NCBI GenBank assembly: GCA_022845895.1
Contig: AP025573.1
Coordinates: 3,630,501-3,694,500, forward strand
DNA: 64,000 nucleotides
Direction of reading: 5' to 3'
Source of the DNA: Lachnospiraceae bacterium
Lineage (GTDB): Bacteria > Bacillota > Clostridia > Lachnospirales > Lachnospiraceae
The position numbers were made by a program, and so were the translations under genes. Under the pieces are notes generated by a model. It ran no database searches, was not told the origin of the DNA, and worked only from the letters and a program-made list of their open reading frames with translations. This document shows, piece after piece, positions 8,999-18,389 of the stretch (the stretch's first letter is position 1; each line of letters begins with the position of its first letter).

Positions 8999-10363
8999 CT
9001 ACTTCTTGTATCCGCCTTCTTCCGCAGCTTGTTCAAAGGCTTTCTGCGTTGCGGCCAGCGCTTCATCCAGGGTGATTTCGTCCGTCACATAGGCAGCCAG
9101 AGATTCCGTCATCTTATCACCGGCCTCCTGGAATTCAGGAATCGCAATGTACTGCAGCCCCACATAAGGAACCTCGTCTTTACACGGATTGTTAAAATCA
9201 AGGTCGGAAAGCGCATCCAGTGTCGGCTTTGCATACGGCAGATCCTTGTACGCATCCAGCTCATAGGTAGATGCTCTCACGCCGGACGGGGTGGATGCAC
9301 CGCTCGGGTCCTTTTCAAGGGACAGATTCACGTAATCTTTGGAACATGCCCATACCATGAAGTCGAACGCAGCCTGCTTCTTTTCATCGGCAGAATTCGG
9401 GTTGATATTCATCCCCCAGTTCCAGAGCCATCCTGAAGGAGACTGTGCATATCCTACTTTCCCTTTGATAAGGGAATCGTCTGCTTCCAGATTAGGCCCA
9501 TTGGATGTCGCGTCATACCAGATGCCGCACTTGCCGGAATTCATGAGGCTGATGCATTCGTTATAAGTGTACGTAATGATGTCGTCCTGCCCTGCATCAC
9601 GGAGAATATTCTTATACATCTCCCATGCGGCCCTCTGCTCGTCTGTCTCTACCGTGGCATTCCAGTCCATATCATAGAACTTTCCGCCCATGGCATTGAC
9701 GATGGTGACAAAAGGAGCTCCGCTCATGCCCCATCCTGGCGCGCCGCGCATCGTCATGCCTGTGATTCCTGCCTCCTCATCGTCGACGGCCACCGCGATA
9801 TCGTAGATGTCTTCCCATGTTGGATTCTCCGGCATAGACACTCCGGCATTATCTAGCAGCTCTTTATTGTACATGAAGAAGCTTGCCTCTCCAAAGAACG
9901 GGAGCGCGTAGACGTCCCCCGTCTCCGGATCTGACAGGGAATCCAGCATACTTGGGAAGATATCATCCAGATCCAGTGATTCCTTCTGTTCATCCGACAT
10001 CTTGTCGATATACGGCTGCAGATTCTCCGCCCATCCATATGTAATCCAGAAGTTCGCTTCATAAGGGCCTGTAAAATAGATGTCGTAAGTCGTACCGCCC
10101 GTAGATGCCTCCAGCGTCGCTTTCTCACGCAGGTCATTTTCCGGGAGCACCGCAAAATCCAGCTTGACCCCCTTCTCGTCATAGTATTCCTGAGCCAGCT
10201 TGACAAGGTTGGATACAATCGGATTGTTCAGTGTAGCGATGGATACCACGATCTCTTCACCAGACGATTCTTTGCTCTTTTTTTCGTCCTTCTTTCCTGC
10301 ACAGGCTGCAAGCCCCGTACACATGCACAATACAATCAGAAGTGCCAATATTCTTTTTTTCAT
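8999..10363 (-). CDS. Extracellular solute-binding lipoprotein, sugar ABC importer
   Basis: A 454-residue family 1 binding protein. The lipoprotein signal MKKRILALLIVLCMCTGLAAC ends in the LAAC lipobox, so it is anchored outside the membrane by its Cys. After an acidic/lysine-rich linker it has the two-lobed fold of CUT1 binding proteins, with PFFGEASFFMYNKELLDNAG typical of lobe contacts. It delivers sugar to the permease pair just downstream. Position within a fucI-fucA operon suggests an L-fucose-containing or related mono/oligosaccharide. The ligand itself is not shown by the sequence. Confidence 0.92.
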   Translation of the reverse strand: MKKRILALLIVLCMCTGLAACAGKKDEKKSKESSGEEIVVSIATLNNPIVSNLVKLAQEYYDEKGVKLDFAVLPENDLREKATLEASTGGTTYDIYFTGPYEANFWITYGWAENLQPYIDKMSDEQKESLDLDDIFPSMLDSLSDPETGDVYALPFFGEASFFMYNKELLDNAGVSMPENPTWEDIYDIAVAVDDEEAGITGMTMRGAPGWGMSGAPFVTIVNAMGGKFYDMDWNATVETDEQRAAWEMYKNILRDAGQDDIITYTYNECISLMNSGKCGIWYDATSNGPNLEADDSLIKGKVGYAQSPSGWLWNWGMNINPNSADEKKQAAFDFMVWACSKDYVNLSLEKDPSGASTPSGVRASTYELDAYKDLPYAKPTLDALSDLDFNNPCKDEVPYVGLQYIAIPEFQEAGDKMTESLAAYVTDEITLDEALAATQKAFEQAAEEGGYKK

Positions 10364-10461
10364 AAACTTTTTACCTCCTTGATAATTTATAATAATCTGC
10401 CGACCGCACCCGGCTGTGCAGGAGGGCCCTCAGCCCGCACCCGGAATGTCCGCCTTCAGAA

Positions 10462-11559
10462 TTATTCAAATGTAAACACGACTTTGACAGAACCGTTCCC
10501 CTTTCCGCTCTGTTCAAAAGCTGTCTCATAATCTTCCAGGGCAAACTTATGGGACACGACACCGTCCGATTTAAGCGCCCCTGTGTACAGACCTTCTATC
10601 GCCTCCGGGAAACATCTGTGGCTCAGGCTCACCCCATACATGTCAAGCTCTTTGCCATCCCCGATGACACTCCAGTCACATGTGACCGGCTCGAGGAACA
10701 GGCTGAACTCGATGAACCTTCCCCCCTTGCATATTACATCCAGTCCCTGCTTCACGCTGGACGGATGACCGGTCGCCTCTATGTATACGTCACATCCGTA
10801 TCCGTCCGTCATATCCATTATCTTCTCCTTCAGATTCTCCCGGAGAGGATTGATCGTCACATCGCATCCGAATTCTCTCGCCTTTTCAAGCCGTTCCTCG
10901 TTCAGATCCAGTGCGATGAGGCGCTTCGGGTTCCTCTTCCTCGCCGCAGTAATCATGCCGAGTCCCAGACACCCGGCTCCCGAGATGACGACAATATCAT
11001 CCTGGCCCGGTGCGGCCCGGCCGACGGCATGCATAGAACAGGCATAGGGCTCAATCAGCAGTGCTCGTTCCAGAGGCATATCCTCCGGTATCTTATAGAC
11101 AAGAGACTCTTTCGTGAGCTTTGCGTATTCCGCAAAACCACCGTTCAGATAATATTTGAATCCATATACGTTGTGAGGAACACACAGATGGTATCTGCCT
11201 TCTTCGCAATATCTGCACGTCCCGCATGGCGCAATCTGCTCTACCGCTACCCGGTCTCCGACTTTGAAACTGCCGTCCGCGATTCCATATGTCTCCTTTT
11301 TCTCGGTCCTGGAACCAATCTCCACAATACGCCCTGTGAATTCGTGTCCGCCGATGGCCGGCACTTCGAGATAAGGAGCGCTGCCTTCGTCCCCCCAGAA
11401 CACGCTGCCGCCATGATACGCCTTCAAATCCCCTGCACAGATACCGCAGCCCTCGACCTTGATGATCATCTCCCCTTCACCTGCCGTGGGCCTGTCCACT
11501 TCTTCATAACGGTAGTCATGAACACCGTATGTAACAAGCGCTTTCATCTTAGACTGCAT
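10462..11559 (-). CDS. Zinc-dependent alcohol dehydrogenase (threonine/sorbitol dehydrogenase-like)
   Basis: The first gene of the operon, 365 residues. It has a catalytic zinc Cys in EGCGICAGDLKAY, GGHEF for the second ligand pair, a four-Cys structural loop (CGTCRYCEEGRYHLC), and a cofactor turn SGAGCLGLG followed by ALDLNEER, indicating NAD preference. I chose the second ATG (11559) because AAGGAGG lies eight bases away, whereas the ATG at 11565 is only two bases from it. It is distinct from the dehydrogenase at 1596-2627, so the operon encodes two polyol/alcohol dehydrogenases. The substrate is unknown; a sugar alcohol or the deoxysugar itself is likely. Confidence 0.82.
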   Translation of the reverse strand: MQSKMKALVTYGVHDYRYEEVDRPTAGEGEMIIKVEGCGICAGDLKAYHGGSVFWGDEGSAPYLEVPAIGGHEFTGRIVEIGSRTEKKETYGIADGSFKVGDRVAVEQIAPCGTCRYCEEGRYHLCVPHNVYGFKYYLNGGFAEYAKLTKESLVYKIPEDMPLERALLIEPYACSMHAVGRAAPGQDDIVVISGAGCLGLGMITAARKRNPKRLIALDLNEERLEKAREFGCDVTINPLRENLKEKIMDMTDGYGCDVYIEATGHPSSVKQGLDVICKGGRFIEFSLFLEPVTCDWSVIGDGKELDMYGVSLSHRCFPEAIEGLYTGALKSDGVVSHKFALEDYETAFEQSGKGNGSVKVVFTFE

Positions 11560-11611
11560 TTGCATAGCCTCCTTTTCTTCACGCGATACAGATATACGGT
11601 CAATTGATTTT

Positions 11612-11709
11612 CTTCATTCTATGAAGCAAAACGCTCGCTGTCTACAGACAAAATGTTCATTCTGACCTGATACCCTTTATTTTTAAATAGCTTTTGTGCA
11701 ATTTGCACA
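11612..11709. promoter_or_regulatory. Divergent control region with two palindromes
   Basis: The 277-base gap 11560-11836 separates the minus-strand sugar operon from the plus-strand regulators. It holds two perfect dyads: CTTCAT-TCT-ATGAAG at 11612-11626 and TGTGCA-ATT-TGCACA at 11695-11709. Each is a plausible operator for the XRE or DeoR protein encoded alongside. No convincing -35/-10 pair was found for the operon itself. For the regulator side, TGGTAAAAT just before 11820 could be an extended -10. Confidence 0.45.
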
Positions 11710-11836
11710 TAGTTCCAAAATGCAACATAATGTTGATTTTTCCTTGTAAACTCATATTGTTTTTTATTTAAATCTTGAAAAGATTTATTTTTCACTTGCA
11801 GTTGTTGGTAAAATAGTAGAAAAGGATGTGAATACT

Positions 11837-12166
11837 ATGGATAATCTGAAAAAGCTCAGAATACAAAGAGGCTTGAGCCAGCAGCAGCTGGCAGATCTGC
11901 TGCATACAAGCCAGCAGTCGATATATAAGTATGAAAAGGGAATTGCAGAACCGAATCTGGAGACATTAAAAAATATGGCGGATTATTTTGAAACTTCTAT
12001 CGACTACCTTGCCGGATTTACTTCTATTCCCCATAAAATCGAACCCGTGGCAGAGTATGACCTGAATTCTGATGAACAGGCCCTGATTGAGAAATACAAG
12101 AAGCTAAGCCCGAGAACCCGGGCAATCATGCACATAATTATAGACGAATACTTGCACAGCTCCTGA
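11837..12166 (+). CDS. XRE-family helix-turn-helix regulator
   Basis: A 109-residue DNA-binding protein. Residues 1-62 form a Cro/C1-type HTH (LKKLRIQRGLSQQQLADLLHTSQQSIYKYEKG, then LETLKNMADYFETSIDYLAG). The C-terminal 40 residues (EQALIEKYKKLSPRTRAIMHIIIDEYL) look like a small helical dimerisation tail. The ATG at 11837 follows AAAGGA at good distance; the GTG at 11828 is too close to it. It is transcribed away from the sugar operon and toward the DeoR gene, so the two probably form a regulatory pair for that operon. Ligand control is not evident. Confidence 0.85.
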   Translation: MDNLKKLRIQRGLSQQQLADLLHTSQQSIYKYEKGIAEPNLETLKNMADYFETSIDYLAGFTSIPHKIEPVAEYDLNSDEQALIEKYKKLSPRTRAIMHIIIDEYLHSS

Positions 12167-12250
12167 AGATGACATACATAAATGCTTTCTTGACATCCCT
12201 AATCACGCTATCTATAATCATTATAAGATTTGCAAAAGGGGGGATTCTCA

Positions 12251-13033
12251 ATGAAGGCAGCATCCAGGCAGTCGCTCATCTATGATTATATCAAGAAACA
12301 CGGCGAGGTATCTATCAACCATATTGCCGGTTATTTCAACATATCGCCTGTCACGGTGCGCAGATATGTGGACAAGCTTCAGCAGAACGGGCTCGTCTCA
12401 CGAAAATACGGGAAAGCTCTCATAGCTGACAACAGTAAGGCAGAGCTTTCTTTTTGTTATCGTTCCATGAAAGGTACTGAATATAAGCAGGCGATTGCCC
12501 GCCTTGCACTGCCCCACCTTCTGGAGTCGTCCTCCGTCTTTCTGGATGCGAGCACGACCGTGCTCGAGCTGCTCAAGCTGCTCCCCCGGACCCATTCCCT
12601 GACCGTCTACACAGCCAGTACAGCTATCCTGAGCTATCTGAAGGACTATCTAAATGTCACCTTGTTCATCATGGGCGGCTATCTCTCACATACCGATGGC
12701 GTCACCCTTGACTCCGAGGTCACAATCAATACGGCCCGTCAGATATATGTGGACGCGGCCTTCATCTCCTGCGGAGGGTTCTCCGCCGGGGGCTTCTTCG
12801 ACAATGCGACGACCGGAATCGATGTGAAAAGAACCATACTACAGAACTCGGCTCACAACTATCTGCTTGTGGACCACACGAAATTTAACTCAAACGGAAT
12901 CTTTCTCGTAGAAACATGGGCCCCGATACAGACCCTCATCTGTGATGCCTCCTTTGACAAAAAAACGGAAAGGCTTCTTGAAACGAAAGAGGTGCATATA
13001 GAATATCCCAAATATAGGATTCATAATACGTAA
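12251..13033 (+). CDS. DeoR-family transcriptional regulator
   Basis: A 260-residue repressor. The N-terminal winged helix (RQSLIYDYIKKHGEVSINHIAGYFNISPVTVRRYVDKLQQNGLV) is followed by a DeoRC sugar-phosphate sensor domain with DASTTVLELLKLL and VDHTKF. Family members release DNA when a phosphorylated sugar intermediate binds, commonly in fucose, fructose, tagatose and deoxyribose systems. Start at 12251 follows GGGGGG; an upstream TTG at 12230 is less likely. It probably controls the 1-11559 operon, sensing a product of its kinases. Convergent with araA across a shared terminator. Confidence 0.88.
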   Translation: MKAASRQSLIYDYIKKHGEVSINHIAGYFNISPVTVRRYVDKLQQNGLVSRKYGKALIADNSKAELSFCYRSMKGTEYKQAIARLALPHLLESSSVFLDASTTVLELLKLLPRTHSLTVYTASTAILSYLKDYLNVTLFIMGGYLSHTDGVTLDSEVTINTARQIYVDAAFISCGGFSAGGFFDNATTGIDVKRTILQNSAHNYLLVDHTKFNSNGIFLVETWAPIQTLICDASFDKKTERLLETKEVHIEYPKYRIHNT

Positions 13034-13034
13034 A

Positions 13035-13064
13035 TCAGATACCCCGTCAAATTGGGGTATCTGA
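13035..13064. terminator. Bidirectional terminator between the DeoR gene and araA
   Basis: A perfect 11-bp stem (TCAGATACCCC at 13035-13045 with GGGGTATCTGA at 13054-13064) and 8-base loop lie directly after the DeoR stop, between convergent genes. The flanks are AT-rich, so it can serve both strands. Confidence 0.8.
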
Positions 13065-13101
13065 ATTGTAGCACAGTCTGGTGCAAAGTGCAACGGGGAA
13101 A

Positions 13102-14595
13102 TCAGTAAGTGGCCGCATTCCACCTGAGTTCGTTCTTAAACTGGCGTATCGTCGTGTCTCTGTCGATGTATACTGCCTCGATTCCCATGGCTTCTGCCCA
13201 GTCACCCATCTGTTCTGCGCTCAGGTCATAGGAGAATGCCGTATGGTGTGCGCCTCCCGCCAGAATCCATGCTTCTGCCCCAGTCTGAAGATTTGGCTCC
13301 GGCGTCCAGAATGCAGTGGCAACCGGAAGTTTCGGCATCGGCTTTTCTGTCTTTTTACAATTTACGTTGTTGATGATAAGCCGGAACCGGTTCCCCAGGT
13401 CAATGAGCGATGTCGCCACAGCCGCGCCTTCTTTTGCCTTAAATACAAGACGGGCCGGGTCTTCTCTGTCACCCATGCTGAGCGGCTGGCACCGGATGCC
13501 AATTGGACCTTCCGCAATCGACGGGCACACTTCCAGCATATGAGCCTGAAGGATTCCTTCTTTACCCGGAACGAGGTTATATGTATAATCTTCCATGAAG
13601 GAAGTCCCTTTCGCATCTTTCATCCCCTGCGTCATAATCTTCATGATACGAACCATGGCTGCCGTCTTCCAGTCTCCCTCGCCGCCAAATCCGTATCCTT
13701 TTTCCATGAGCCTCTGGATGGCAAGTCCGGGGAGCTGTTTTAAGGAGCCAAGGTCGCCGAAATGCGTGACAATCGCCTGATAGTCCTTTTCTTCCAGAAA
13801 CCGTTCAAAACCGATCTCTATCTGGGCCTGCACAGCCGCATGCTCACGGAATTCCTTCTCGTCACGGCCTTCCGGCAGTATTTCATATCTGTCGTAGTAT
13901 TCCTCTACCAGCGTATCGATGTCTCCTCTGGATACCGCTGCGACTGCTTCCGCTATCTCATTGACAGGATACGCGTCCACTTCCCATCCGAATTTGATCT
14001 GCGCTTCTACCTTATCCCCTTCGGTTACTGCCACATTACGCATGTTGTCGGCGATGCGCATGACACGCACATGGCTGCTCTCGATGATTCCTACTGCTGT
14101 GCGCATCCAGGCGCCTATTTTTTTCTGGACCTTAGTGTCTGCCCAGAAGCCGACCACTACCTTCCGCTCCATTTTAAGGCGGCTGAAGATATGCCCGTAT
14201 TCCCGGTCACCGTGAGCCGCCTGGTTCTCATTCATGAAATCCATGTCAATCGTATCGTATGGTATCTCTTCATTGAACTGCGTGTGCAGATGCAGCAGCG
14301 GCTTTCTGTACTCCTGCAGGCCGAGGATCCATGACTTTGCCGGGGAAAACGTATGCATCCATGTGATGACGCCTGCACATGTATCATCATTGTTGGCCTC
14401 ATTGAATGTCTTTCTGATCAGCTCATTCGTAATCAGCGTCGGTTTCCAGACGGCCTCATACGGAAGATTGCCGGAGGCGTTCAGCGCTTCCACTATTTTA
14501 CGGGAATGCTCCGCGACGTGGGCCAGGCATTCTTCCCCATATAAATCCTGAGATCCGGTACAAAACCAGAACTTATACTCTTTCCTTTTCATCAT
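13102..14595 (-). CDS. araA: L-arabinose isomerase
   Basis: Converts L-arabinose to L-ribulose using Mn2+. It is 497 residues against about 500 in the family. Recognised blocks include FWFCTGSQDLYGEE at the N-terminus, ITWMHTFSPAKSWI, HLHTQFNEEIPYDTIDMDFMNENQAAHGDREYG, and GFGGEGDWKTAAMVRIMK with the metal-binding Glu; the C-terminal AGGAHHTAFS holds a conserved His pair. It starts at tandem ATG codons behind AAGGAG. It is the last gene of the operon beginning at 21018 and follows the sugar kinase by 28 bases. No araD epimerase gene accompanies it. Confidence 0.96.
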   Translation of the reverse strand: MMKRKEYKFWFCTGSQDLYGEECLAHVAEHSRKIVEALNASGNLPYEAVWKPTLITNELIRKTFNEANNDDTCAGVITWMHTFSPAKSWILGLQEYRKPLLHLHTQFNEEIPYDTIDMDFMNENQAAHGDREYGHIFSRLKMERKVVVGFWADTKVQKKIGAWMRTAVGIIESSHVRVMRIADNMRNVAVTEGDKVEAQIKFGWEVDAYPVNEIAEAVAAVSRGDIDTLVEEYYDRYEILPEGRDEKEFREHAAVQAQIEIGFERFLEEKDYQAIVTHFGDLGSLKQLPGLAIQRLMEKGYGFGGEGDWKTAAMVRIMKIMTQGMKDAKGTSFMEDYTYNLVPGKEGILQAHMLEVCPSIAEGPIGIRCQPLSMGDREDPARLVFKAKEGAAVATSLIDLGNRFRLIINNVNCKKTEKPMPKLPVATAFWTPEPNLQTGAEAWILAGGAHHTAFSYDLSAEQMGDWAEAMGIEAVYIDRDTTIRQFKNELRWNAATY

Positions 14596-14623
14596 ATATC
14601 TGTCTCCTTCAAGTTGTGCTCAT

Positions 14624-16225
14624 TTACTTCTGCTGCCTTAACGTCTCTATCGCTGCTCTTTCTATTGGAAAGCCAGCCGCGTATCGATGTATGAATGTCT
14701 CATAGCCTTCTACATCTTTTGGATCAGGTTCTGCCTTCGTACCTGCATCGCTGCCAAATACATTGGCGGCCAGCCAGTCAGCCAGATTCTCCTTCGTCCT
14801 CTCCCGCCTGTAAGCGGCCAGAAGCGCGATTCCCCAGGCTCCGCCTTCTCCGGCTGTCTCCATGACAGATACCGGCGTGTCGATGGCAGCCGCCAGAATC
14901 TTCTGGCCCACCTCTTTCGTCTTGAACAGACCGCCATGCCCAAGCATCGTATCCAGCTTCACTCCCTCGCCTTTGAGCAGGATATCCATCCCTGTCTTAA
15001 GCGCTCCGAGTGACGTAAAGAGATGGACGCGCATGAAATTAGCCAGATTGAACCTGCTCTGCGGCGTCCGCACGAACAATGGCCGGCCCTCTTCAAATCC
15101 GGTGATATGTTCCCCTGAGAAATAGTTATATGCCAGAAGACCTCCGCAGTCCGCGTCGCCTTCGAGCGCTTTATGATAAAGCATGCCGTACAGCCCGCTC
15201 ATATCCACATCTATCCCGAAGCTCTCTGCAAATTCTCTGAATAAGCCTACCCAGGCATTCAGGTCAGAGGTACAGTTGTTACAGTGCACCATGGCAACGA
15301 GGCTGCCATCAGGGGTCGTCACCATATCAATCTCCTCATACACCCTGGACAGCTCTTTTTCCAATACTGCCATGGCAAATACGCTTGTGCCTGCCGATAC
15401 GTTACCGGTACGGACAGCCACGCTGTTTGTCGCCACCATGCCCGTTCCCGCGTCCCCTTCCGGTGCGCAGAGCCCGATTCCTGCCTTAAGGCGTCCAGAC
15501 CGGTCCAAAAGCCTTGCTCCTTCTTCCGTAAGGGCACCTGCATCTTCTCCGGCAAGGAGCACCCGGGGAAGCAGTTCTTCTAATTTCCAGGGGTAATGCT
15601 TATCTGACACCAGTCCGTTAAACTGCTCGATCATCCTGCTGTTGTAGTCTCCTCGCTTGACATCGATGGGAAACATGCCCGAGGCGTCTCCTACTCCCAG
15701 CACCTTCCTTCCGGTCAGCTTCCAGTGTACATAGCCCGCCAGGGTCGTGAAGAACCGGACATCCTCCACATGCTCTTCTCCGTTCAATATGGCCTGATAC
15801 AGATGGGCAATGCTCCACCTCTGGGGAATATTATAATGGAATACTCCCATAAGCGCTTTTGATGCCTGCTCTGTAATGGTATTGCGCCAGGTGCGGAAGG
15901 GAACAAGCAGTTCATCACTATCGTCAAATGCCATATACCCGTGCATCATAGCACTGATTCCAATCGCCCCTACATGCTCAAGGACAATCCCATACCGGCT
16001 GCTTACATCTTCCGCCAGCTTACTGTAGCAATCCTGAATCCCCGCCCACACATCATCCAAATCATAGGTCCAGATACCGTCCACATACCGGTTCTCCCAG
16101 TCATGGCTTCCGGATGCGACGGGCTCGTTGTCTTCTCCTGCAAGCACCGCCTTGATACGGGTTGAGCCAAGCTCAATGCCCAGTGCGGTCTTCCCGCTTC
16201 GTATCGCTTTCTTAACATCACTCAT
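14624..16225 (-). CDS. FGGY-family kinase, probable L-ribulokinase
   Basis: A 533-residue kinase with the FGGY phosphate loop [13 protein letters not shown] near residue 15, an N-domain substrate region ([25 protein letters not shown]), and a C-terminal adenosine site with GHGGLFKT and [15 protein letters not shown]. It is slightly shorter than classical AraB (about 560 residues) and differs enough that I leave the symbol open. The adjoining araA makes L-ribulose the likely substrate, giving L-ribulose-5-phosphate. It lies between the transporter genes and araA on one transcript. Confidence 0.85.
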   Translation of the reverse strand: MSDVKKAIRSGKTALGIELGSTRIKAVLAGEDNEPVASGSHDWENRYVDGIWTYDLDDVWAGIQDCYSKLAEDVSSRYGIVLEHVGAIGISAMMHGYMAFDDSDELLVPFRTWRNTITEQASKALMGVFHYNIPQRWSIAHLYQAILNGEEHVEDVRFFTTLAGYVHWKLTGRKVLGVGDASGMFPIDVKRGDYNSRMIEQFNGLVSDKHYPWKLEELLPRVLLAGEDAGALTEEGARLLDRSGRLKAGIGLCAPEGDAGTGMVATNSVAVRTGNVSAGTSVFAMAVLEKELSRVYEEIDMVTTPDGSLVAMVHCNNCTSDLNAWVGLFREFAESFGIDVDMSGLYGMLYHKALEGDADCGGLLAYNYFSGEHITGFEEGRPLFVRTPQSRFNLANFMRVHLFTSLGALKTGMDILLKGEGVKLDTMLGHGGLFKTKEVGQKILAAAIDTPVSVMETAGEGGAWGIALLAAYRRERTKENLADWLAANVFGSDAGTKAEPDPKDVEGYETFIHRYAAGFPIERAAIETLRQQK

Positions 16226-16240
16226 ATTCCAACACCTCTC

Positions 16241-17293
16241 CTACTGGGAAGTCCCTTTTTTCCGTGCCATGACAATACTCTGAATGATAAGGAACAGACA
16301 GAGCATTGCAGCTATCGTAATTCCTGTCCACCACGCCTGATCCAACCCTGCTGATGATACGATATTCTGTATCAGGCTGAGCGACAGCACCCCGAAGAGG
16401 GTACCGACTATATTGCCGACTCCGCCGGTCAGCAGCGTACCTCCGATAATCGCGGAGGCGATGGCATTCATCTCCATTCCGCTGGCATGTGAAGCAGCTC
16501 CGCTCCCTACGTGAAGGAAGTATACATATCCGCCGATACCTGCCAGAACTCCACAGAGCAGATGCGCCAGGAATCTTGTTCTCTTTACATTGATTCCGAG
16601 CATCAGCGCACTCTGCCTGTTGCCTCCCACTGCGTAGAAACCACGGCCGAGCCTGGACCATCTGAGCAGGACGAACAGCAGGGCGACAAGCAGCAGCGCG
16701 ACGACCACGCCGATTTCAACGTAAGCGTCTACGTACTTCCCGATTCTGTTTACCGATCCCATGCCCGGTACGGTGATACGCGTCTCTTTTAAAGCTACGA
16801 ATGCCTCGTTCTGCACGTTGAATGGGTTCGTATGTACAATCGTGGTCATACCGCGGGCAAAGAACATCCCCGCCAGCGATACGATAAACGGCTGGATATC
16901 CAGATATGCTACCAGGAATCCCTGCACAAGGCCGAATCCCAGTCCGATGCCAAGGGCAATCAGCGCAGAGACGAAGATATTGCCGTCCTTGTAATCCAGG
17001 TATACCGCACAGCACATGCTGACCAGCGCCGCTACTCCTCCGACGGAGATATCGATGCTTCCGGTGACCATGACAATGGTCAGGCCGCAGGATGCGATAA
17101 TCAGTGCCGCATTTGCATTCAGTATATTAAAGAATGTCTGCGGTTTCAGGAATCCCGAACCCTGGAACAAGATTGCGCTGACGTACATCAACAGGAATAC
17201 ACCGATGGTGATTACGAGCAGCAGATTCGTATCGGACATTGATTTTATGCGCAGCCGTCTGACGCCTGCAGGCTGCTTATCAGTCATTGCCAT
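16241..17293 (-). CDS. yjfF: Sugar ABC transporter permease, YjfF type
   Basis: A 350-residue RbsC-class permease with about ten transmembrane helices. GSIDISVGGVAALVSM and AIASAIIGGTLLTGGVGNIVGTLFGVL are hallmark segments, and the alignment by eye with E. coli YjfF, a galactofuranose permease subunit, is good (LAGMFFARGM). ATG 17293 has GGAGG nine bases upstream and overlaps the end of the preceding permease gene by 14 bases, implying translational coupling. Gene order SBP-ATPase-YtfT-YjfF is that of the E. coli ytfQRT-yjfF operon. Beside araA, the ligand may be L-arabinose, perhaps in furanose form. Confidence 0.9.
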   Translation of the reverse strand: MAMTDKQPAGVRRLRIKSMSDTNLLLVITIGVFLLMYVSAILFQGSGFLKPQTFFNILNANAALIIASCGLTIVMVTGSIDISVGGVAALVSMCCAVYLDYKDGNIFVSALIALGIGLGFGLVQGFLVAYLDIQPFIVSLAGMFFARGMTTIVHTNPFNVQNEAFVALKETRITVPGMGSVNRIGKYVDAYVEIGVVVALLLVALLFVLLRWSRLGRGFYAVGGNRQSALMLGINVKRTRFLAHLLCGVLAGIGGYVYFLHVGSGAASHASGMEMNAIASAIIGGTLLTGGVGNIVGTLFGVLSLSLIQNIVSSAGLDQAWWTGITIAAMLCLFLIIQSIVMARKKGTSQ

Positions 17294-18389
17294 AGGAACC
17301 AACCTCCTTTTTCTTTACTGTCATCTTCTTGAATGCGGATGACATCTTATCTCTTACAGCCGGTGCACTTATCACTACGAGCACGATGACGACGATTGCC
17401 TTATATGCAGACAATGCATCTGACTTTACATTGAACTTATAAAGCGTCGTTGTCAGAAATTGTATTACATAGGCACCAAGGACAGACGCTGTCATGTTAA
17501 ACTTGCCGCCGCTTAGGGCATTTCCCCCGAGCGCGACCGCAAGGATTGCATCCATCTCGATATCTTTGGCGATGACCGAGTAGTTGATGGATGAGATACG
17601 GCTTACCTTGATCAGTGCGGCCACCGCAACGCACAGGCCAAGGATTACAAAGCTCAGGAACTTGATAAATGCCGGGTTCAGGCCATTTAGCCTGGAAGAG
17701 CTTGCATTGATTCCGACCGCCTGCGTATATAAGCCCAGGTTCGTGAACTTCAACACAAGTGCTGTCAGAATGATGCAGCCCAGTGCGATGAAGAATGGTG
17801 TGGGGATCGGTATTCCGGGTATGAACCCTCCAAAATAGGTAAAGCTCTCATCGCTTACGACCGGCAGCTCATTATTATTGATCCATGCCGCTACAGAACG
17901 TCCTGCCGTGAACAGAATCAGCGTGGCTACCATAGGCTGGATGTTGAATCCCGCAACCAGCATTCCGTTGAAGGCTCCAAAGAGCATCGCAACCACGCAG
18001 GCGACGAGGAAGGCCACGATAATCGGTGCCTGCAGCTCATCCGGCCTTGAGTTCGTGCCACAGAGCACACGCAGGATTACCGAGCCTGCGATGGCAATCG
18101 CCGCGCCTACGCTGATATCCTGCCCGCCTGACGCCGCCGTGACGAGCGTCATGCCAATGGCAAGTATTGCAAGCTCTGAACCGTAATCCAGGATTGTTAT
18201 CAGGTATCCAGACAGGACGTGATTGCCTGCACTGTTGACGTCCATTGATATCTTAAAAAAAGACGGGTCTACTATCAGGTTAAATACAGCCAGCAGCAAA
18301 AGTGCCGCTATCGGGATGAATATCTGCTTACCGGCTATCCTGCCCACCACCTGATTCATAGTTGGTCTGTTTGTATTATTCTTCTGCAT
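17280..18389 (-). CDS. ytfT: Sugar ABC transporter permease, YtfT type
   Basis: A 369-residue RbsC-class permease, partner of YjfF in a two-permease importer. Key blocks are LAIGMTLVTAASGGQDISVGAAIAIAG, IQPMVATLILFTAGRSVAAWI, and MDAILAVALGGNALSGGKFNMTASVLGAYVIQ. I chose ATG 18389 with GGAGG eleven bases upstream; the frame extends to 18410 without a better start. It overlaps the ATPase gene by 14 bases and the YjfF gene by 14 bases, so the three are likely translated in a coupled manner. Confidence 0.9.
   Translation of the reverse strand: MQKNNTNRPTMNQVVGRIAGKQIFIPIAALLLLAVFNLIVDPSFFKISMDVNSAGNHVLSGYLITILDYGSELAILAIGMTLVTAASGGQDISVGAAIAIAGSVILRVLCGTNSRPDELQAPIIVAFLVACVVAMLFGAFNGMLVAGFNIQPMVATLILFTAGRSVAAWINNNELPVVSDESFTYFGGFIPGIPIPTPFFIALGCIILTALVLKFTNLGLYTQAVGINASSSRLNGLNPAFIKFLSFVILGLCVAVAALIKVSRISSINYSVIAKDIEMDAILAVALGGNALSGGKFNMTASVLGAYVIQFLTTTLYKFNVKSDALSAYKAIVVIVLVVISAPAVRDKMSSAFKKMTVKKKEVGSYGND

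Noticed and set aside
10391..10445. GC-rich segment with two copies of CGCACCCGG before the first binding-protein gene
   Set aside because: Copies are short and the possible stem is imperfect; no clear element or terminator can be supported.
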